NCBI GenBank assembly: GCA_030430515.1
Contig: JAUIKX010000136.1
Span: 1 to 9,088, forward strand
DNA from: Gammaproteobacteria bacterium
Lineage (GTDB): Bacteria > Pseudomonadota > Gammaproteobacteria > Pseudomonadales > Azotimanducaceae
DNA: 9,088 nucleotides
Direction of reading: 5' to 3'
Below, in pieces: positions 6,593-9,088 of this stretch; positions within the stretch are counted from its first letter, which is position 1, and each line of letters starts with the position of its first letter. The translations under genes and the position numbers were made by a program. The notes below the pieces were generated by a model, which saw nothing but the letters and a program-made list of their open reading frames with translations, searched no databases and had not been told where the DNA came from.

Positions 6593-6676
6593 GATAAATT
6601 CCTTGCTAATCAAATGGTTACGCCGTATTCGCAGCTTTTTCTACAGTCGCAGCCTCTTTACATGTCCGGCGTAGTG

Positions 6677-6715
6677 CGTCACTTTTCCGTCACCCTCATG
6701 GACAGATTACGTCAC
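6677..6715 (+). repeat. Three CGTCAC direct repeats just upstream of xerD
   Basis: CGTCAC occurs at 6677-6682, 6688-6693 and 6710-6715, with start-to-start distances of 11 and 22 bp. All copies therefore lie on about the same face of the helix. The last copy ends two bases before the proposed xerD start codon. It might be a regulator site; with only six bases per copy, chance is possible. Confidence 0.3.
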
Positions 6716-6716
6716 C

Positions 6717-7592
6717 TTGTTGCAGCCGATTGACCAGTACATCGACGAGTTGTGGCTGGAGCGCGGTCTGAGCGAAAACACCCTGGCTGCCTATCGGCGG
6801 GATCTTCTGGCTGCAGAGCAGCTCCTCGGTAAGCCTCTGCTGGAGGCAAGAGCCTCGGACCTGGCTGCCTGCCTGTCTGAGCGGGTGGCGCAGGGCATCA
6901 AGCCTAGGTCCACGGCACGATGGTTGTCCTGCCTGCGTGGTTACTACCGCCACGCCGTGCGTAAAGGTCGGCTGGAAGAGGATCCAAGTAGCAGCCTGAG
7001 CCTGCCGAAGCTTGGGCGCGCGCTGCCGGGCACTCTGAGCGGTGAGGAGGTCGACCGGTTGCTGACGGCGCCGGATGCGGATACTCCGGAAGGGCTGCGA
7101 GATCGTGCCATGCTGGAAGTGCTCTACGCATGCGGTCTGCGCATCAGCGAGCTGGTTTCGCTGCCTGTCGTCGCCATCAACCTGCGCCAGGGGGTCGTCC
7201 GGGTAGTCGGCAAAGGTGCCAAAGAGCGTCTGGTGCCTATGGGCGAACGGGCCATGAGCCTCGTTGAAGACTACTTTGCGAGCGCCCGGGTGGTGCTTCT
7301 GAACGGCCGCGCCAGCGAGGCGCTGTTCGTTACCCGGCGGGGATCTGCCATGTCCCGGCAGAATTTCTGGTATGCCATAAAACGCTACGCGCTGGTTGCC
7401 GATATTCACAAATCGCTATCGCCGCACACGCTTCGGCATGCGTTTGCGACGCATTTGCTCGATAATGGTGCCGATCTCAGGGCCGTGCAGATGATGCTGG
7501 GCCATAGCGACCTGTCCACCACGCAGATTTATACGCACGTGGCCCAGGCCCGCTTGAAGGCGCTGCACAGCACGCATCACCCGCGCGGCTGA
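6717..7592 (+). CDS. xerD: Site-specific tyrosine recombinase XerD
   Basis: XerD with XerC resolves chromosome dimers at dif during division under FtsK control, and also serves plasmid multimer resolution. The 291 residues have an N-terminal core-binding domain (about 5-90, with LSENTLAAYRRDL at 18-30) and a catalytic domain (about 108-285). All six active-site residues of the family are visible: Arg142 (GLRISEL), Lys166 (GKGAKER), His237 and Arg240 (SPHTLRHAFATHLL), His263 (LGHSDLSTTQ) and the nucleophile Tyr272 (IYTHV). Length and wording match XerD rather than XerC, as does the dsbC neighbour. The frame opens after a TAG at 6672-6674 and offers only TTG 6717 or TTG 6720 as starts that keep the N-terminal helix. 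No Shine-Dalgarno precedes them, so the start is the least certain part. dsbC follows after 58 nt. Confidence 0.95.
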   Translation: MLQPIDQYIDELWLERGLSENTLAAYRRDLLAAEQLLGKPLLEARASDLAACLSERVAQGIKPRSTARWLSCLRGYYRHAVRKGRLEEDPSSSLSLPKLGRALPGTLSGEEVDRLLTAPDADTPEGLRDRAMLEVLYACGLRISELVSLPVVAINLRQGVVRVVGKGAKERLVPMGERAMSLVEDYFASARVVLLNGRASEALFVTRRGSAMSRQNFWYAIKRYALVADIHKSLSPHTLRHAFATHLLDNGADLRAVQMMLGHSDLSTTQIYTHVAQARLKALHSTHHPRG

Positions 7593-7650
7593 GCTGAAGC
7601 GGCTAGACTGAAATGAAGTTCACCCAGATAACGCTTATTCGAGGAGCGAA

Positions 7651-8391
7651 ATGAGAAAATTGACAGCACTTGCTCTGGCGGTAGTTATGTTTGGTGCCCC
7701 GCTGGCGCTTCAGGCTGCCGATCCGGAGGTACCCGAAGGAGCGAAAGCCCTGGTCGCGAAGCTCAAAGCGGTTCGTCCTGACCTGCCGGTCGAAGGGGTT
7801 CATGCCACGCCCATCGAAGACATCTACGGCCTCGAGCTGCCGGACGGTACCGTGCTCTACGGCACGGCGGACGGTCGCCATCTTTTTGCGGGCGACCTTT
7901 ATGTTCTCGGCGAGCAGCTGGCAAACTTCACCGAAAGCCGTCGCACGGTTCAGCGACGCGCGCTGATGAAAACGATGCCGTTGGAAGACATGGTGGTGTT
8001 CTCGCCCGACAAGGAAACGCGGAAGTCGGTTTACGTGTTTACCGACGTGGACTGCGGCTACTGCCGCAAGCTGCATCAGGAGATGGCAGACCTGAATGAT
8101 CGCGGCATCGAAGTACGCTACCTGGCCTACCCGCGGGCGGGTATCGGCTCTGATTCGTACCGCAAAATCGTTTCGGCATGGTGTTCGGACGATCAGCGTG
8201 AAGCGCTGACCAAATTGAAGCTGGGTGGCGATGTTCCGGAAAAATCCTGTGTCAATCCGGTGGCAGCTCAATACGATCTTGGCCGAAAGGTCGGCATCTC
8301 CGGCACGCCCGCCATCGTCACCGAAGATGGGCAGCTGTTTCCCGGCTACATGCCGGCTGCCCAGCTTGCCGCTCAGCTCGGTTTGAATTAA
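7651..8391 (+). CDS. dsbC: Periplasmic thiol:disulfide interchange protein DsbC
   Basis: DsbC is the periplasmic disulfide isomerase: a homodimer kept reduced by DsbD that reshuffles wrong disulfides. The 246 residues begin with a signal peptide (Arg2, Lys3, then a hydrophobic core to about 20, cleavage near Ala22). An N-terminal dimerisation domain (about 25-90, with GLELPDGTVLYGT) and a linker helix follow. The thioredoxin-fold domain has the active-site CGYC at 135-138 in FTDVDCGYCRKLH and Thr219-cis-Pro220 in SGTPAIV. The second structural Cys pair of DsbC is also present at 178 (SAWCSDD) and 200 (KSCVNP), which supports DsbC over DsbG. ATG 7651 is preceded by GAGGAG at 7641-7646 with short 4-nt spacing. 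TAA lies 9 nt before hom, so the two may be co-transcribed. Confidence 0.95.
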   Translation: MRKLTALALAVVMFGAPLALQAADPEVPEGAKALVAKLKAVRPDLPVEGVHATPIEDIYGLELPDGTVLYGTADGRHLFAGDLYVLGEQLANFTESRRTVQRRALMKTMPLEDMVVFSPDKETRKSVYVFTDVDCGYCRKLHQEMADLNDRGIEVRYLAYPRAGIGSDSYRKIVSAWCSDDQREALTKLKLGGDVPEKSCVNPVAAQYDLGRKVGISGTPAIVTEDGQLFPGYMPAAQLAAQLGLN

Positions 8392-8400
8392 GGCATCACT

Positions 8401-9088
8401 ATGGCTCCTTTGCGTATTGGTATCGCCGGGCTCGGCACGGTCGCCCAGGGTCTGCTGACGCTGCTCAATGAAAACCGTGAGCTCATCGAGCGACGCGCTG
8501 GTCGCGCCATCGAGGTGGCGGCGGTCGCCAGCCGCAGCGAGAAGGATGTCGACCTGCTGGGGGGATAGTTCACCCCTGATGTGCTGAGCCTCGTTGAACG
8601 GGAAGATGTCGACCTGGTCGTCGAGCTGATTGGCGGGGAAGGCGTCGCGCTTGAACTCGTGGAGAAGTCGCTCCATGCCGGTCGAGGCGTGGTGACGGCA
8701 AACAAGGCCATTCTTGCGGGTTTCGGGCAGGGGCTTTTTACGGCGGCCAGCCGTACAGGTGCACCCTTTGGTATCGAGGCAAGCGTTGCCGGTGGTATCC
8801 CGATCCTCGGTGCCATCGGTTCCGGCCTGTCGGGCAACCGCATTACCCGCGTGGCCGGCATCATCAACGGCACCTGCAACTATATCCTCACTGCCATGGC
8901 GGAAGATGGCGAAGCGTTTGGCAAGGCGCTGGCCACAGCTCAGGAGCTCGGCTATGCAGAGGCCGATCCCACCTTTGATGTGGGCGGTATCGACGCAGCC
9001 CACAAACTGACGATCCTCGCGGCGCTGGCATTCGGTACGCCGCTCGACAAGGAAGCCGTCTACATCGAGGGGATCGAGGACATTACCC
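8401..9088 (+). pseudogene. hom: Homoserine dehydrogenase, interrupted by in-frame TAG, 3' end outside window
   Basis: Hom reduces aspartate semialdehyde to homoserine with NAD(P)H, the branch point to threonine and methionine. ATG 8401 follows TAAGG (8389-8393) with 7-nt spacing and starts MAPLRIGIAGLGTVAQG, the dinucleotide-binding GxGxxxxG (10-17). Codon 56 (8566-8568) is TAG. The same frame then continues without a gap: DLVVELIGGEG, VVTANKAIL (97-105, counting the TAG as a codon), EASVAGGIPI, IINGTCNYIL (154-163), GYAEADPTFDVGGIDAAHK (184-202) and on to base 9088. Catalytic-region Asp and Lys in the DAAHK segment are present. About 229 codons are visible of a usual 430 or so. Because the frame is the same before and after, a base substitution explains it better than an indel. 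It may be a real nonsense mutation, a suppressed amber or a sequence error, and the rest of the gene looks under selection. Restart at GTG 8581 would lose the nucleotide-binding fold. Confidence 0.9.
8566..8568 (+). other. In-frame amber codon inside hom
   Basis: TAG directly follows GGGGGGA (8559-8565). It falls in the variable stretch between the Rossmann glycine motif and VVELIGG, where homologues carry varied residues. Single changes from AAG, GAG, CAG, TCG, TTG or TGG would produce it. Confidence 0.9.

Larger units (their letters stand above)
6309..6716 (+). other. 408-nt intergenic spacer, no convincing gene, rich in RNA hairpins
   Basis: No reading frame here looks like a protein: the open frames give low-complexity, Arg/Gly/Pro-rich peptides with no conserved start context. 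The first 250 nt are GC-rich and full of potential + strand hairpins: 6323-6357, 6368-6381 (5 bp, loop CTGC), 6398-6409 (CTTC-GGAA-GAAG, a GNRA-type loop), 6410-6467 (11-bp closing stem) and 6488-6504 (AGACC/GGTCT). The last 150 nt are AT-richer and hold a T-tract, a TTTGAT-N13-ATCAAA dyad (6590-6614) and three CGTCAC copies. I could not match it to RNase P RNA, 6S RNA, tmRNA, 4.5S RNA or a riboswitch known to me. It may contain the rplS terminator, an unknown small RNA and the xerD leader. Confidence 0.6.

Noticed and set aside
8559..8568. Frameshift in the G6 run as cause of the hom stop
   Set aside because: The same frame is coding before and after the stop, so a single indel cannot explain it; a substitution can.
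7603..9003. 466-codon open frame on the - strand opposite dsbC and hom
   Set aside because: It runs antisense to two clearly recognised genes, has no recognisable domain and its His/Arg/Gln-rich composition is typical of a reverse-frame shadow in GC-rich DNA.
1..9088. CRISPR arrays, insertion sequences, tRNA or rRNA genes, phage or defence genes
   Set aside because: I read through both strands and found no regular repeat-spacer pattern, transposase, terminal repeats or RNA gene signatures.

Overview
This is a GC-rich window (about 60% by eye), almost fully coding, with every recognisable gene on the + strand. The proteins and gene order point to a gammaproteobacterium. It contains the conserved translation block ffh / rpsP-rimM-trmD-rplS, followed by xerD-dsbC-hom. 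From memory, Pseudomonas and relatives keep both blocks close together in this order. I cannot name the genus.

Layout. Bases 1-1132 hold ffh without its N-terminal part. Bases 1133-1233 are a gap with an 8-bp hairpin and an A9 tract. Bases 1234-4224 hold a 996-residue predicted lipoprotein with YVTN-like beta-propeller repeats, sitting between ffh and rpsP where those genes are usually close together. Bases 4225-4314 hold two copies of a small palindrome (AGGTTACCTA) and a good sigma-70-type promoter. The second palindrome copy overlaps the -35 box. Bases 4315-6308 are the compact operon rpsP (ribosomal protein S16), rimM (30S maturation), trmD (tRNA m1G37 methyltransferase) and rplS (ribosomal protein L19). 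Bases 6309-6716 contain no convincing gene but several hairpins, a weak terminator candidate and short repeats. Bases 6717-7592 are xerD, 7651-8391 are dsbC, and from 8401 to the window end runs hom, homoserine dehydrogenase, interrupted by an in-frame TAG at codon 56.

How the genes relate. Ffh is the protein half of the signal recognition particle and serves membrane insertion. The next four conserved genes make or modify parts of the ribosome and tRNA and are probably co-transcribed from the promoter at 4247-4274. XerD resolves chromosome dimers, DsbC repairs wrong disulfides in the periplasm, and Hom makes homoserine for threonine and methionine. These last three share a neighbourhood but not a pathway.

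The points most worth a second look are the amber codon in hom, the lipoprotein inside a normally compact translation locus, the tandem palindromes on the rpsP promoter, and the hairpin-rich spacer between rplS and xerD. I saw no CRISPR array, insertion sequence, tRNA, rRNA, phage gene or recognisable defence system.
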